Positions 52,469 to 61,667 of a DNA stretch of 64,000 nucleotides are shown one piece after another. The notes under the pieces are model-generated. The model made no database searches and was not told the origin of the DNA. It saw only the letters and a list, made by a program, of their open reading frames with translations. The stretch spans positions 1,922,001 to 1,986,000 of the forward strand of contig NC_014328.1 in NCBI RefSeq assembly GCF_000143685.1, written 5' to 3'. This DNA is from Clostridium ljungdahlii DSM 13528 (GTDB lineage Bacteria; Bacillota; Clostridia; Clostridiales; Clostridiaceae). The translations under genes and the position numbers were made by a program. How positions within the stretch are numbered: the first letter of the stretch is position 1; each line of letters opens with the position of its first letter.

Positions 52469-52529
52469 CGCGTCCAGGATAGTTCCATTTCTTATATGCA
52501 TGTTTTCAAATTCAAGGAGGACAAGTTAA

Positions 52530-53279
52530 ATGAATTGTTTACCAAAGTTAAAAAGATATGGACAGGTTACTAAAAGGCTGCCTAGGGAAGTAGTGCTTCT
52601 AAGGGGAAGCGGATGCTTTTGGGGAAACTGTATATTTTGTGATTACCATCTGGATGAGGATTACAATGCTTTTAGAAATCATAAATTGAATCATAAAGTA
52701 CTTGAAAAAGTTACGGGAAAATATGGTGTACTTCAGATAATGAACTCTGGAAGTGCCAGTGAACTAGATACTTCCACTGTATTTGAGCTTATTAAATTAT
52801 GCAGGGACAAAAATATAAGACAGTTGATTATGGAAAGTCATGTTAAATATGAAAATGATATAAAACTATTTAGAGAACAATTTAGACCTACAGAATTAAA
52901 GTTTATAGTAGGAGCAGAGAGCTTTGATATAAGTTACAGAGAAAATGTATTAAATAAAGGAATAGGGGATAGAAAAGCATTTGAATTTAAGAATTTTGAT
53001 TGGGTTAACTTACTTTTTGGTATGGTTGGACAAAATATTAAGGAATTACAAAGAGATGTAGAATTGGCACTAAAATATTTTGAAAGAGTTACAATAAATA
53101 TATTTTGTGAAAATACTACAAAAGTAAAGAGAGACAATGAGCTCATAGAGGAGTTTTATCATAGCCATTTGTTCCAATCCCTTAAGACTAACTATTATGA
53201 TAGAGTGGAGATATTAGACGATATAGATGCTAGATGTGGTGCGGATTTAGATGGAGTTGGAGGTAAAATGAATGAGTAG
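52530..53279 (+). CDS. Radical SAM protein under preQ1 control (candidate queuine lyase QueL)
   Basis: This 249-aa protein starts its radical SAM domain with GSGCFWGNCIFCDYH; the three Cys are spaced C-x4-C-x2-C instead of the usual C-x3-C-x2-C. NSGSASE and VGAESFD follow as SAM and barrel motifs. It is translated from a preQ1-riboswitch mRNA and overlaps queT by eight bases, so its role lies in queuosine precursor metabolism. Clostridioides difficile has a radical SAM queuine lyase (QueL) linked to a precursor transporter; I infer the same function but have not verified homology. SD AAGGAGG. Confidence 0.7.
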   Translation: MNCLPKLKRYGQVTKRLPREVVLLRGSGCFWGNCIFCDYHLDEDYNAFRNHKLNHKVLEKVTGKYGVLQIMNSGSASELDTSTVFELIKLCRDKNIRQLIMESHVKYENDIKLFREQFRPTELKFIVGAESFDISYRENVLNKGIGDRKAFEFKNFDWVNLLFGMVGQNIKELQRDVELALKYFERVTINIFCENTTKVKRDNELIEEFYHSHLFQSLKTNYYDRVEILDDIDARCGADLDGVGGKMNE

Positions 53280-53778
53280 AACTAATAAATTAGTAAAAAT
53301 AGCTATAGTAGCTGCAATATACATAGTTTCAACTATTGCACTAGGGCAGCTTTCTTATTGGGGTCCAATAGGACTTAGAGTTAGTGAAATGCTTAATTTC
53401 CTTGCTTTTATAGATCCATTTTATATAATTTCACTGACTGTAGGATGTGCCGTTGCAAATTTTTATAGCTTTAGTATAGTGGATGTGTTTGTTGGAAGCT
53501 TTGCTACTCTTTTGGCAACTTATGCAATGTGGAAAACGAAAAATATGCTTGTTTCAGTTATATGGCCTGTTTTAGGAAGTGCAATTATAGCAGAGGAACT
53601 TCATGTACTTTATAAAGTACCTTTTTTCTACACATTTTTTACTCAGGCATTAGGAGAACTTATAGTAATGGTTTTGGGGTATTTTGTATTTAAAAAGATT
53701 TTCAAAAATACTGCATTTTTAGATAGGATGAAGATAAAATTTCCTAATAAGAAAATAGATAATATAAAATTTAATTAG
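53272..53778 (+). CDS. queT: Queuosine precursor transporter QueT (ECF S component)
   Basis: This 168-aa protein has five to six membrane segments. VKIAIVAAIYIVSTIALGQLSYWGPIGLRVSEMLN is matched in short blocks to the QueT family of ECF-type substrate-binding subunits, which take up preQ1, preQ0 or queuine together with a shared energising module. RVSE within the first loop is the family hallmark. It overlaps the radical SAM gene by 8 nt, and the preQ1-I riboswitch upstream gives product-responsive control. A strong terminator follows. Confidence 0.92.
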   Translation: MSRTNKLVKIAIVAAIYIVSTIALGQLSYWGPIGLRVSEMLNFLAFIDPFYIISLTVGCAVANFYSFSIVDVFVGSFATLLATYAMWKTKNMLVSVIWPVLGSAIIAEELHVLYKVPFFYTFFTQALGELIVMVLGYFVFKKIFKNTAFLDRMKIKFPNKKIDNIKFN

Positions 53779-53792
53779 TAATATTAGACCTT

Positions 53793-53829
53793 AAAAAGGT
53801 AGCTTTATTGAGTATAAAGCTACCTTTTT
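53793..53829 (+). terminator. Terminator of the queT operon
   Basis: A perfect 16-bp stem (53793-53808 with 53814-53829) with a 5-nt loop ends in five T. It isolates the queuosine unit from the xylose genes. Confidence 0.92.
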
Positions 53830-53908
53830 ACTGTATTTAAGACTAATAATATAGCACATATATAAAACATAAGGGAAGTATGTTAATAAAATAACTTTAT
53901 AAAGTCAC

Positions 53909-53937
53909 TTGAAAAAGTTTTGATAAGGTGTTATACT
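53909..53937 (+). promoter_or_regulatory. Putative xylA promoter
   Basis: TTGAAA (53909-53914) and TATACT (53932-53937) are separated by 17 nt, 32 nt before the xylA ATG. No clear XylR dyad could be picked out around it. Confidence 0.6.
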
Positions 53938-53968
53938 AGATTCAACAATAAAATAAGGAGTGATTGTG

Positions 53969-55291
53969 ATGAAAGAGTACTTTAATAATGTATCTAAAAT
54001 AAATTATGAAGGACCGGATTCGAAAAATCCTTACTCGTTTAAATATTATAATCCTGATGAAGTAATTGGCGGAAAAAAGATGAGAGATCATTTAAGATTT
54101 TCAATGTCTTACTGGCATACGTTAACTGCTAATGGAACTGATCAGTTTGGATCAGGAACAATGGTTAGGCCATGGGATAATGTAAACGATAAAATGGAGC
54201 TTGCTAAAGCAAGAATGGAAGCAGCATTTGAATTTATGAACAAGCTAGATATAGATTATTTTTGCTTTCATGATAGAGATATAGCACCTGAAGGAAAAGA
54301 CCTTGCAGAAACAAATAAAAATTTAGATGAAATAGTAGCAATGTGTAAGGACTTAATGAAAAAGAACAATAAAAAGTTATTATGGGGTACGGCTAACTTA
54401 TTTAATAATCCAAGATTTGTACATGGTGCTGGAACTACATGTAATGCGAATGTTTATGCTTATTCAGCAGCACAGCTAAAAAAAGCAATAGAAGTTACAA
54501 ATGAATTAGGTGGAGAAAACTATGTATTTTGGGGTGGAAGAGAAGGATATGAAACACTTCTAAATACTGACATGGGATTTGAAATGGACAACTTTGCTAG
54601 AATACTACAGATGGCAGTAGATTATGCAAAGAAAATAGGATTTAAAGGACAATTTCTTATAGAACCAAAGCCAAAGGAGCCTACAAAACATCAGTATGAT
54701 TTTGATGTAGCAACTGTTTTAGGATTTTTAAGAAAGTACAAGCTAGAAGATTACTTCAAGATAAATATTGAAGCAAATCATGCTACTTTAGCAGGACATA
54801 CTTTCCAGCATGAAATATGCCTAGCAAGAAATAATAATGCACTTGGAAGCTTAGATGCAAACCAGGGAGATCCACATCTTGGATGGGATACAGATCAATT
54901 TCCTACAAATGTATACGATACAACATTATCAATGTACGAAGTACTTAAAAATGGCGGTATAGCACCAGGAGGATTGAACTTTGATGCAAAGGTAAGAAGA
55001 GCATCTTTTGAACCAGAAGATTTATTCTTAGCATATATAGCAGGAATGGATAGTTTCGCTAAAGGACTTAGAGTTGCATATAAATTATTACAAGATGCTC
55101 CTATTGAAAACTTTATTAAAGAAAGATATTCAAGCTTTTCTACAGGAATAGGTAAAGACATAGTAGATGGCAAAGTAGGATTTGATGAATTAGAAAAATA
55201 TGCTTTAGAAAATAATGTTATAAATAATAAATCAGGAAGACAAGAATATTTAGAATCAGTAGTAAATCAATATATACTTGAGGATAAATAG
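53969..55291 (+). CDS. xylA: Xylose isomerase
   Basis: This 440-aa class II TIM-barrel isomerase converts D-xylose to D-xylulose with two divalent metals. Catalytic His and Asp are in [12 protein letters not shown] (about 100-110), the hydride-shift region is in [12 protein letters not shown], and metal ligands are in [27 protein letters not shown], and [17 protein letters not shown]. The N-terminal extension of about 50 residues is typical for class II. First gene of xylA-xylB-galM-porter. The start ATG 53969 follows AAGGAGTG; an in-frame GTG nine bases upstream is less likely. Confidence 0.97.
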   Translation: MKEYFNNVSKINYEGPDSKNPYSFKYYNPDEVIGGKKMRDHLRFSMSYWHTLTANGTDQFGSGTMVRPWDNVNDKMELAKARMEAAFEFMNKLDIDYFCFHDRDIAPEGKDLAETNKNLDEIVAMCKDLMKKNNKKLLWGTANLFNNPRFVHGAGTTCNANVYAYSAAQLKKAIEVTNELGGENYVFWGGREGYETLLNTDMGFEMDNFARILQMAVDYAKKIGFKGQFLIEPKPKEPTKHQYDFDVATVLGFLRKYKLEDYFKINIEANHATLAGHTFQHEICLARNNNALGSLDANQGDPHLGWDTDQFPTNVYDTTLSMYEVLKNGGIAPGGLNFDAKVRRASFEPEDLFLAYIAGMDSFAKGLRVAYKLLQDAPIENFIKERYSSFSTGIGKDIVDGKVGFDELEKYALENNVINNKSGRQEYLESVVNQYILEDK

Positions 55292-55365
55292 AATTAAAAC
55301 ATGTAGGGGTGGTTTTAAACTGCCTCTACTGAAATACCAATAATTTCATGAAAGAAGAGATTACT

Positions 55366-56868
55366 GTGAATTTTTTAGGAATTGATTTAGGAACTTCTTC
55401 TGTAAAGCTTATCATAATGAATGAAAAAGGCGAACTTTTAACCAGTGTATCTAAAGACTATGGTATAAGTTATCCTCAGGTCGGATGGGCAGAACAAAAT
55501 CCTGATGATTGGTGGAATAGTACTAAAGATGGAATTAGAGAACTTATAAATAATCATAATATAAAACCAGAAACTATTAGAGGCATAAGTTTTAGTGGAC
55601 AAATGCATGGACTTGTAATTCTTGACAATAAAAATAAGGTTTTAATGCCGGCCATATTGTGGTGTGATCAAAGGACACAAAAACAGTGTGATTACTTAAA
55701 TAAAGAATTTGGCCAAGATAAACTTTCAAAGTATACTGGTAACATGGCCTTAACTGGTTTTACACTTCCCAAAGTACTTTGGGTTAAAGAAAATAAACCA
55801 GATATATATGCTAAAATAGCACATATGATGCTTCCTAAAGACTATATAAGTTTTAAACTTACCGGGAAATTTGCATCTGATGTGTCTGATGCTTCTGGAA
55901 CAGTAATGTTTGATGTAAAAAATAGAAAATGGTCTAATGAAGTATTAGATTTACTTGAGATAAAAGAAGATGTTTTACCTAAAGTTTATGAATCCTATGA
56001 AGTTGTAGGTAATGTCTCAAAAGAAGTATCAAGTGAAACTGGGCTGTCAACATCTACAAAAGTAATAGCTGGGGCAGGTGACCAGGCAGCTGGAGCTATA
56101 GGTACTGGAACAGTTGATTCTGGAGTGTTATCTGTAGCACTTGGAACATCTGGTGTTGTCTTTGCATCAAGTGAAAAGTTTTATGTAGATAAGGAAAATA
56201 GACTTCATTCATTTTGTCATGCTAATGGAAAGTGGCATCAAATGGGGGTAATACTATCTGCAGCATCAAGCCTTAAATGGTGGGTTGACAATGTTAACTC
56301 AGATATAGGTGGAGATGTATTTGAAAAATTACTTTCAGAAGCAGAAAGTTCTCCTGTAGGAAGTAATAAGTTATTTTTTTCACCCTATTTAATAGGAGAG
56401 AGAACGCCTTATAACGATCCTTGTGCAAAGGGAAGTTTTATTGGATTAAATGTAACACATAAAAGAGGAGATATGACAAGATCCATTTTGGAAGGAGTAT
56501 CTTTTGCTCTTAGAGATTCACTTGAAATACTTAAAAACTTAAATGTTGATATGAAGGAAGTAAGAATAAGTGGTGGAGGTTCTAAGAGTAAGCTTTGGAG
56601 ACAGATAATTGCAGATGTTTTCAACTTAAATGTAAGTATTATAAATTCAAAGGAAGGTCCAGCTTATGGTGCATCAATACTTGCGGCAGTTGGATGCAAA
56701 CTTTTTAATTCAGTAGATGAAGCATGTAAAGCTTTGATAAAGACAACGGATAAAATACAGCCTATAAGAGAAAATGTTGAAAAGTATGATAAACTATATA
56801 AAGTTTATTCATCTTTATATAGCTGTTTAAAAGATAAGTTTAAAGAAATAGATAACTTATCCATATAA
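55366..56868 (+). CDS. xylB: Xylulokinase
   Basis: This 500-aa FGGY-family kinase phosphorylates D-xylulose for the pentose phosphate pathway. FLGIDLGTSSVKLIIMN (phosphate 1) opens the first actin-like domain, FSGQMHGLVILD and WCDQRTQ bind sugar, and GAGDQAAGAIGTGTV and RISGGGSKSKLWRQI form the second nucleotide-binding half. The GTG at 55366 with the purine-rich GAAGAG site is the better start; an ATG six codons upstream (55348) has none. It follows xylA after 74 nt and precedes the epimerase gene by 15 nt. Confidence 0.95.
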   Translation: MNFLGIDLGTSSVKLIIMNEKGELLTSVSKDYGISYPQVGWAEQNPDDWWNSTKDGIRELINNHNIKPETIRGISFSGQMHGLVILDNKNKVLMPAILWCDQRTQKQCDYLNKEFGQDKLSKYTGNMALTGFTLPKVLWVKENKPDIYAKIAHMMLPKDYISFKLTGKFASDVSDASGTVMFDVKNRKWSNEVLDLLEIKEDVLPKVYESYEVVGNVSKEVSSETGLSTSTKVIAGAGDQAAGAIGTGTVDSGVLSVALGTSGVVFASSEKFYVDKENRLHSFCHANGKWHQMGVILSAASSLKWWVDNVNSDIGGDVFEKLLSEAESSPVGSNKLFFSPYLIGERTPYNDPCAKGSFIGLNVTHKRGDMTRSILEGVSFALRDSLEILKNLNVDMKEVRISGGGSKSKLWRQIIADVFNLNVSIINSKEGPAYGASILAAVGCKLFNSVDEACKALIKTTDKIQPIRENVEKYDKLYKVYSSLYSCLKDKFKEIDNLSI

Positions 56869-56883
56869 GGAGATCTTACTATT

Positions 56884-57945
56884 ATGGGGATTATGAAAGA
56901 AGTTTTTGGAAAAGTATCTAAAGATAAAGAAGTATATATATTTACATTGTGTAATGAGAATAGTATGAGTGTTAAAATTTCAAACTATGGTGGAAGATTG
57001 ATTTCTCTTACGGTGCCGGATAAAGAAGGCAAGCTTGATGATATTGTACTAGGATATAAGAATTTAGAGGGATATATAAAAGGAAAGTTTTTCTTTGGAG
57101 CAATTATAGGACGTAATGCAAATAGAATAAAAGGTGCAGAAATTAAGATAGATGATAAAGTATATAGTTTGACTAAAAATGAAGGAGAAAATCAGCTGCA
57201 CGGGGGAATAGTAGGATTTGATAAAGTTTTATGGACACCAAGGACATATGTAGATGATGATGGAAATGAATGCCTTGAATTATTATACACGAGTAAAGAT
57301 GGAGAAGAAGGATATCCAGGTAACCTTAATGTTAAAGTTGTGTATACGATTAAAAGAGATAATGAACTCAGAATTGATTATTTTGCAGTTTCAGATAAGG
57401 ATACGGTGGTTAATCTTACAAACCATTCATACTTTAATTTGTCAGGGCATCTGTCTAAAAGCATATTGGATCATCAAGTAATGATAAATTCAGATAGATT
57501 TACAGCTAATGATAGGGAAAGTGTTCCTACAGGTGAAATAAGGTTTGTAGAGAATACACCTATGGATTTTAGAAAGTTAACTACGGTAGGTAAAAGTATA
57601 TCAAGTAAATATGACCAAATAATTTATGGAAATGGATATGACCATAATTGGATATTAAATAGAAAAGGAAAAAATTTAGAAATGGCAGCAGAAGTTCTTG
57701 ATCCTCGTAGTGGAAGAGTTATGAAAGTGTATACGACTAAACCAGGAGTACAATTTTATACGGGAAATTATTTAAATGAATTTGAAAATTGTAAGGGAGA
57801 TACTTGCTACACTAAAAATAGTGGATTGTGTCTTGAAACTCAATATTTTCCTGATGCGTTAAATCATAATAATTTTCCATCACCTGTATTAAAGGTAGGA
57901 GAAAATTATAGGCATACGACAATATATAAATTTTTGACTATATAA
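56884..57945 (+). CDS. galM: Aldose 1-epimerase (mutarotase)
   Basis: This 353-aa beta-sandwich enzyme interconverts alpha and beta anomers of sugars, here probably xylose. GAIIGRNANRI provides substrate contacts, NQLHGG and VNLTNHSYFNLSG hold the two conserved His, and CLETQYFPDALN contains the catalytic Glu. It supplies the anomer used by XylA. It is tightly placed between xylB (15 nt) and the porter gene. SD AAGGAG, 11 nt before the ATG. Confidence 0.94.
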   Translation: MGIMKEVFGKVSKDKEVYIFTLCNENSMSVKISNYGGRLISLTVPDKEGKLDDIVLGYKNLEGYIKGKFFFGAIIGRNANRIKGAEIKIDDKVYSLTKNEGENQLHGGIVGFDKVLWTPRTYVDDDGNECLELLYTSKDGEEGYPGNLNVKVVYTIKRDNELRIDYFAVSDKDTVVNLTNHSYFNLSGHLSKSILDHQVMINSDRFTANDRESVPTGEIRFVENTPMDFRKLTTVGKSISSKYDQIIYGNGYDHNWILNRKGKNLEMAAEVLDPRSGRVMKVYTTKPGVQFYTGNYLNEFENCKGDTCYTKNSGLCLETQYFPDALNHNNFPSPVLKVGENYRHTTIYKFLTI

Positions 57946-57967
57946 ATTAAAAGAGGAGATGGGTTTA

Positions 57968-59335
57968 ATGAATGTAAAAATTAATAGTGCGATGGTATAT
58001 GTTTTTGGTGCACTTGGCGGTCTTTTATTTGGTTATGATACTGGAGTTATTTCAGGAGCAATCTTATTTATCCAAAAACAAATGAGTCTTGATTCATGGC
58101 AGCAAGGGTGGGTTGTTAGTGCTGTATTAGTAGGAGCCGTTCTTGGAGCTGCAATTATTGGACCAATGTCAGATAGGTATGGACGTAGAAAGTTGATTTT
58201 GTTATCAGCAGTTATTTTCTTTATTGGAGCAATTGGGTCAGCATTTTCAACAGGATTTAGTACACTTATTATATCACGTATTATTCTTGGAATGGCAGTT
58301 GGTTCTGCATCAGCATTAATTCCAACATACTTAGCAGAATTATCACCTGCTGAAAAACGTGGATCTATGTCAAGTTTATTTCAATTAATGGTTATGAGTG
58401 GAATATTATTAGCTTATATTACTAACTACAGTTTCTCAGGTTTATATACTGGTTGGCGTTGGATGCTTGGTTTTGCCGCTATTCCATCTGCAATACTTTT
58501 CTTAGGTGCTCTTGTATTACCAGAAAGTCCACGTTATTTAGTTAAAGATGGAAAGCTTGATAAAGCTAAAGAAGTTTTGGATCAGATGAATGAACATAAT
58601 CAAAAAGCTGTTGATGATGAACTTGTTGAGATTAAGAAACAAGCTGAAATTAAAAGTGGTGGACTTAGCGAGTTATTCAGTAAATTTGTTCATCCAGCAT
58701 TGGTTATTGCTGTTGGCTTAGCTATTTTTCAACAAGTTATGGGTTGTAATACAGTTCTCTATTATGCACCAACTATTTTTACTGCTGTTGGTTTTGGTGT
58801 TCAAGCAGCTTTACTTGCTCACATCGGAATTGGAATTTTTAATGTTATCGTTACAGCTGTAGCTGTTGCTATTATGGATAAAATTGATCGTAAAAAGATG
58901 TTGATTTACGGTGGCCTTGGAATGGGTGTCTCTTTATTAATTATGAGCTTCTCAATGAAATTGTCTAATGGCTCATTTATTGGTTCAATTATTTGTGTTA
59001 TTGCATTAACCGTTTACATTGCTTTCTTCTCAGCTACCTGGGGACCTGTAATGTGGGTTATGATTGGTGAAGTATTCCCATTAAACATTCGTGGATTAGG
59101 TAATTCATTTGGCAGTGTAGTTAACTGGGCTTCTAATGCTGTAGTGTCATTAACATTTCCAACATTATTAAGTTTCTTTGGCACTGGTAATTTGTTCATA
59201 GGTTATGGTGTTATTTGTTTTGCGGCAATTTGGTTTGTTCATTACAAAGTGTTTGAAACACGTAATCGATCACTTGAAGAAATTGAAACTACTCTTAGAG
59301 TACGTGCTGGTGAACAAGGAAAGAAAGTTAGTTAA
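57968..59335 (+). CDS. Sugar porter family MFS transporter (probable xylose:H+ symporter)
   Basis: This 455-aa protein has twelve helices and the sugar porter signatures: GGLLFGYDTGVISGA in helix 1, DRYGRRKLIL (A-motif, loop 2-3), PESPRYLVK between the halves, DKIDRKKMLIYGGLG and GEVFPLNIRG. The operon context makes xylose the expected substrate, with XylE/XylT/AraE as relatives. Codon use differs from the neighbouring xyl genes: Arg CGT and Ile ATT dominate instead of AGA and ATA, resembling lactic acid bacteria and suggesting recent transfer. The start ATG 57968 lies after GAGGAG with workable spacing. Confidence 0.93.
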   Translation: MNVKINSAMVYVFGALGGLLFGYDTGVISGAILFIQKQMSLDSWQQGWVVSAVLVGAVLGAAIIGPMSDRYGRRKLILLSAVIFFIGAIGSAFSTGFSTLIISRIILGMAVGSASALIPTYLAELSPAEKRGSMSSLFQLMVMSGILLAYITNYSFSGLYTGWRWMLGFAAIPSAILFLGALVLPESPRYLVKDGKLDKAKEVLDQMNEHNQKAVDDELVEIKKQAEIKSGGLSELFSKFVHPALVIAVGLAIFQQVMGCNTVLYYAPTIFTAVGFGVQAALLAHIGIGIFNVIVTAVAVAIMDKIDRKKMLIYGGLGMGVSLLIMSFSMKLSNGSFIGSIICVIALTVYIAFFSATWGPVMWVMIGEVFPLNIRGLGNSFGSVVNWASNAVVSLTFPTLLSFFGTGNLFIGYGVICFAAIWFVHYKVFETRNRSLEEIETTLRVRAGEQGKKVS

Positions 59336-59371
59336 AAAGATTATTTAAAATGTTTATTAACTACAATTTTA

Positions 59372-59403
59372 GGTGTTGATGTGTAAAATCATCAACACCC
59401 ATT
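59372..59403 (+). terminator. Terminator of the xylose operon
   Basis: A perfect 10-bp stem GGTGTTGATG/CATCAACACC (59372-59381 with 59390-59399) is followed by CATTTTAT, 36 nt past the porter stop. Confidence 0.82.
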
Positions 59404-59524
59404 TTATATAAAGAAAAATCCACGAATTTATACTTGTTTACAATGTTTACTTAAAAATTACATACAGTAATGATATAATTAAATTATTATAGATATAATT
59501 TCAAATTTGATTGGTGGTACTAAG

Positions 59525-60703
59525 ATGAGTAGATTAAAATCAGTAGATCAAGAAACAATAAGAATATTAAATCAGAAAAAAATATTAAACTTGTTATATA
59601 GAAATAATAAACTTACAAAGCAGGAAATATCCCAAAAACTTAATATAAGCATTCCAACAGTTATAAGTAACAGCAATGAGCTTATAGAACAGGGTTTTTT
59701 GGAGGAAGCTGGAGTTGCAGAGTCAACTGGCGGCAGGAAGCCTACGATTCTCAAATTCCTGCCAGACAGCAGATATTCTTTTGGAGTGTGGATTACAAAA
59801 GATAAGGTGAAAATTATACTTACAAATTTGAATTTTAAAATAATACATGAAATAGACTTTAGTATGCCAGAAAAATTATATGATTTTACTGATGTGATTT
59901 CTAAAACGGCAGAGGCTATTGAATATTTGGTGAATAATTTTAATATTTCACCGGATAAAATACTGGGAATAGGATTTTCCCTACCTGGTACGGTAAATGA
60001 AAAAGAACTCCTATTAAAAAATGTACCTAATTTGGGCTTTAAAAATGTATCTTTTAAAAAATTTGAGAGGTATTTCAAATTTCCCATTTTTATAGAAAAC
60101 GAAGCAAATGCATCAGCTTATGCAGAGACATTTATTAATTTTAATGATGCAAAAAATAGTCTTGTTTTTATATCTATTACAGAAGGTATTGGAACAGGTG
60201 TAGTTATAGCAAATAACGTATATAAGGGATTTAATAAACGTGCAGGTGAATTTGGACATATGGCTATCGTAAAAGATGGAAAAAGGTGCAATTGTGGAAG
60301 AAAAGGATGTTGGGAGCTATATGCTTCTAAAAAGGCACTACTTGGTGCATACAGGGAAGCATTTAATGATGTAAATGGAAACTTGGACGATTTTTTAAAG
60401 AAAAGTGAAATGGATTTAAAAGCAAAAGCAGTATTGAATACATATGTTGATTTTTTAGCTGAAGGTATTAAAAATATAATATTGACATTAGATCCTAAAA
60501 ATATACTTATAGGTGGTGAAATATTTCCCTATAAGGATTTCATAGAAAAAGAACTAATTAAAAAGATATTTACGGATAACAGTTTTTATGATGAGAGTCA
60601 GTGTAATGTGATGTTTTCAAATCTTGGGGAAAATGCAGCTGTATATGGGGCAGCACTTTTGCCTATGGAAAATATATTTTTCCTAAATGACAATGTATTA
60701 TGA
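59525..60703 (+). CDS. xylR: ROK family transcriptional repressor (XylR)
   Basis: This 392-aa protein has a winged helix (NKLTKQEISQKLNISIPTVISN, about 30-52), then a ROK sugar-kinase-like fold: GIGFSLPGTVNE, ITEGIGTGVVIANNVYKG and the zinc motif CNCGRKGCWE near 255-264. Sequence and position right after the xylose operon support XylR, which represses xyl genes until xylose binds. The kinase-like ATP site is not expected to be active. The start ATG 59525 follows TTGGTGG; the upstream frame start at 59507 has no site. Confidence 0.9.
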   Translation: MSRLKSVDQETIRILNQKKILNLLYRNNKLTKQEISQKLNISIPTVISNSNELIEQGFLEEAGVAESTGGRKPTILKFLPDSRYSFGVWITKDKVKIILTNLNFKIIHEIDFSMPEKLYDFTDVISKTAEAIEYLVNNFNISPDKILGIGFSLPGTVNEKELLLKNVPNLGFKNVSFKKFERYFKFPIFIENEANASAYAETFINFNDAKNSLVFISITEGIGTGVVIANNVYKGFNKRAGEFGHMAIVKDGKRCNCGRKGCWELYASKKALLGAYREAFNDVNGNLDDFLKKSEMDLKAKAVLNTYVDFLAEGIKNIILTLDPKNILIGGEIFPYKDFIEKELIKKIFTDNSFYDESQCNVMFSNLGENAAVYGAALLPMENIFFLNDNVL

Positions 60704-60709
60704 TATATT

Positions 60710-60745
60710 AAAGAGACACATTTTATAATTTGTGTTTCTTTTTTT
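60710..60745 (+). terminator. Terminator of xylR
   Basis: AAAGAGACACA pairs with TGTGTTTCTTT (60710-60720 with 60731-60741, one G:T) and ends in a T-run. Confidence 0.88.
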
Positions 60746-60841
60746 ACTTATTAAGTTTGCTTAAGAATTATTAAGTATTTATGTAAAGCAGATAAGATGA
60801 TATAATTTTCGTAAAAATAAATATTTTATGGAGGAAAATAT

Positions 60842-61321
60842 ATGTATCTAGGAAATATTCGTCATAATATTGATGTTTCAAATGAATATTATATGCTAGC
60901 CAAAAAAGATGAGGAAGTTGGAAATATTTTAATGGAAAGATGCGAATATAGACATGCCATTTATTTTTTTATACAAGCAATGGAAAAATATATTCGTGCC
61001 AAAATCTTCAGATTAGTTGATCCAAAACTTGATTACTTTAGAAAGAGAAATCAAACTCATTCAATTGAAAGTGCTATTGAATTCTTAATAGATATTATAA
61101 GTCCTGATAAAAATATTCAACAACAAATAAAAGAACAATTGAATAAATATGTCCTTCAAGATATTAAATTTCAACAGTTGCATAATAATCTAAGATATCC
61201 TTATTATAGTTCAAAGTATAATTCTTATTCCATGGTTGATTTCCGTAGTCTTGATTGTAGTGGAATATATATAAAGTTACATGATTTAAAAGATTATTTA
61301 CAAGAGTTAAACAGACTATAA
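60842..61321 (+). CDS. HEPN domain protein
   Basis: This 159-aa all-helical protein has the HEPN pattern: A-x-FFIQAMEKYIRA near residue 42-56 (YRHAIYFFIQAMEKYIRAKIF) and, further on, RKRNQTHSIESAI, which contains an R-x(3-5)-H motif as in RNase-type HEPN toxins. The length is normal. No MNT nucleotidyltransferase antitoxin or other partner is adjacent, so it is either an orphan or has another role, for example RNA or nucleotide binding. It has a single-gene appearance, with SD TGGAGG and an upstream promoter in AT-rich sequence. Confidence 0.72.
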   Translation: MYLGNIRHNIDVSNEYYMLAKKDEEVGNILMERCEYRHAIYFFIQAMEKYIRAKIFRLVDPKLDYFRKRNQTHSIESAIEFLIDIISPDKNIQQQIKEQLNKYVLQDIKFQQLHNNLRYPYYSSKYNSYSMVDFRSLDCSGIYIKLHDLKDYLQELNRL

Positions 61322-61395
61322 AGTAAAAAATTTAAATTTCATGTTGACAAAGTATTTTAAAAGTTATATCATATGTATAAATTAATTGAATAACT

Positions 61396-61499
61396 TCTTA
61401 TCGAGAGAGACGGAGGGACTGGCCCTATGATGTCCGGCAACCTGAATATTTTATATTCAATGGTGCTAATTCCAGCAGGGATAACCTGAAAGATGAGAA
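61396..61499 (+). ncRNA. SAM-I (S-box) riboswitch aptamer
   Basis: The conserved blocks appear in order: CTTATCGAGAGAGACGGAGG, GACTGGCCCTATGA, CCGGCAACC, a variable stem (TGAATATT...ATATTCA), GGTGCTAATTCC-AGCA and GAAAGATGAG. P1 pairs TCTTATC with GATGAGA. S-box RNAs bind S-adenosylmethionine and shut off sulfur and methionine genes. Confidence 0.96.
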
Positions 61500-61511
61500 A
61501 CATGAGAATGT

Positions 61512-61546
61512 AACTTCCTGTGGTTTCTCCATAGGAAGTTTTTTAA
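61512..61546 (+). terminator. SAM-I riboswitch terminator
   Basis: AACTTCCT-TGG pairs with CCA-AGGAAGTT (61512-61540) and ends in TTTTTT. GAGAAAC (61495-61501), part of the P1 strand, can instead pair with GTTTCTC (61523-61529) as antiterminator, giving a classical OFF switch. Confidence 0.9.
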
Positions 61547-61587
61547 TAGGTAAATTTAATATTTTAGTTGGCTGACTAGAAAAACTA

Positions 61588-61667
61588 GAGGTCAAGTTTC
61601 ATTTGAACTGGAAAACACTTTTTCGTTTTTAGTGGATTTTCTAAGTTTGTTGAAGCTTGGCTTTTTT
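61588..61667 (+). terminator. Second long hairpin with T-run downstream of the riboswitch
   Basis: Arms of about 30 nt (GAGGTCAAGTTTC... with ...GAAGCTTGGCTTTTTT) form an imperfect stem with tip ACACTTTTTCGTTTTTAGTG. The T-run follows the 3' arm directly. It resembles the other long imperfect palindromes of this window more than a standard terminator. Confidence 0.6.

Larger units (their letters stand above)
51990..52529. promoter_or_regulatory. Divergent spacer with preQ1 riboswitch
   Basis: The 540 nt hold a hairpin near the EamA-like gene (52037-52060), about 270 nt of AT-rich sequence with no recognisable gene, and the preQ1-I riboswitch with its terminator (52368-52468) before the radical SAM gene. 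Confidence 0.6.
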
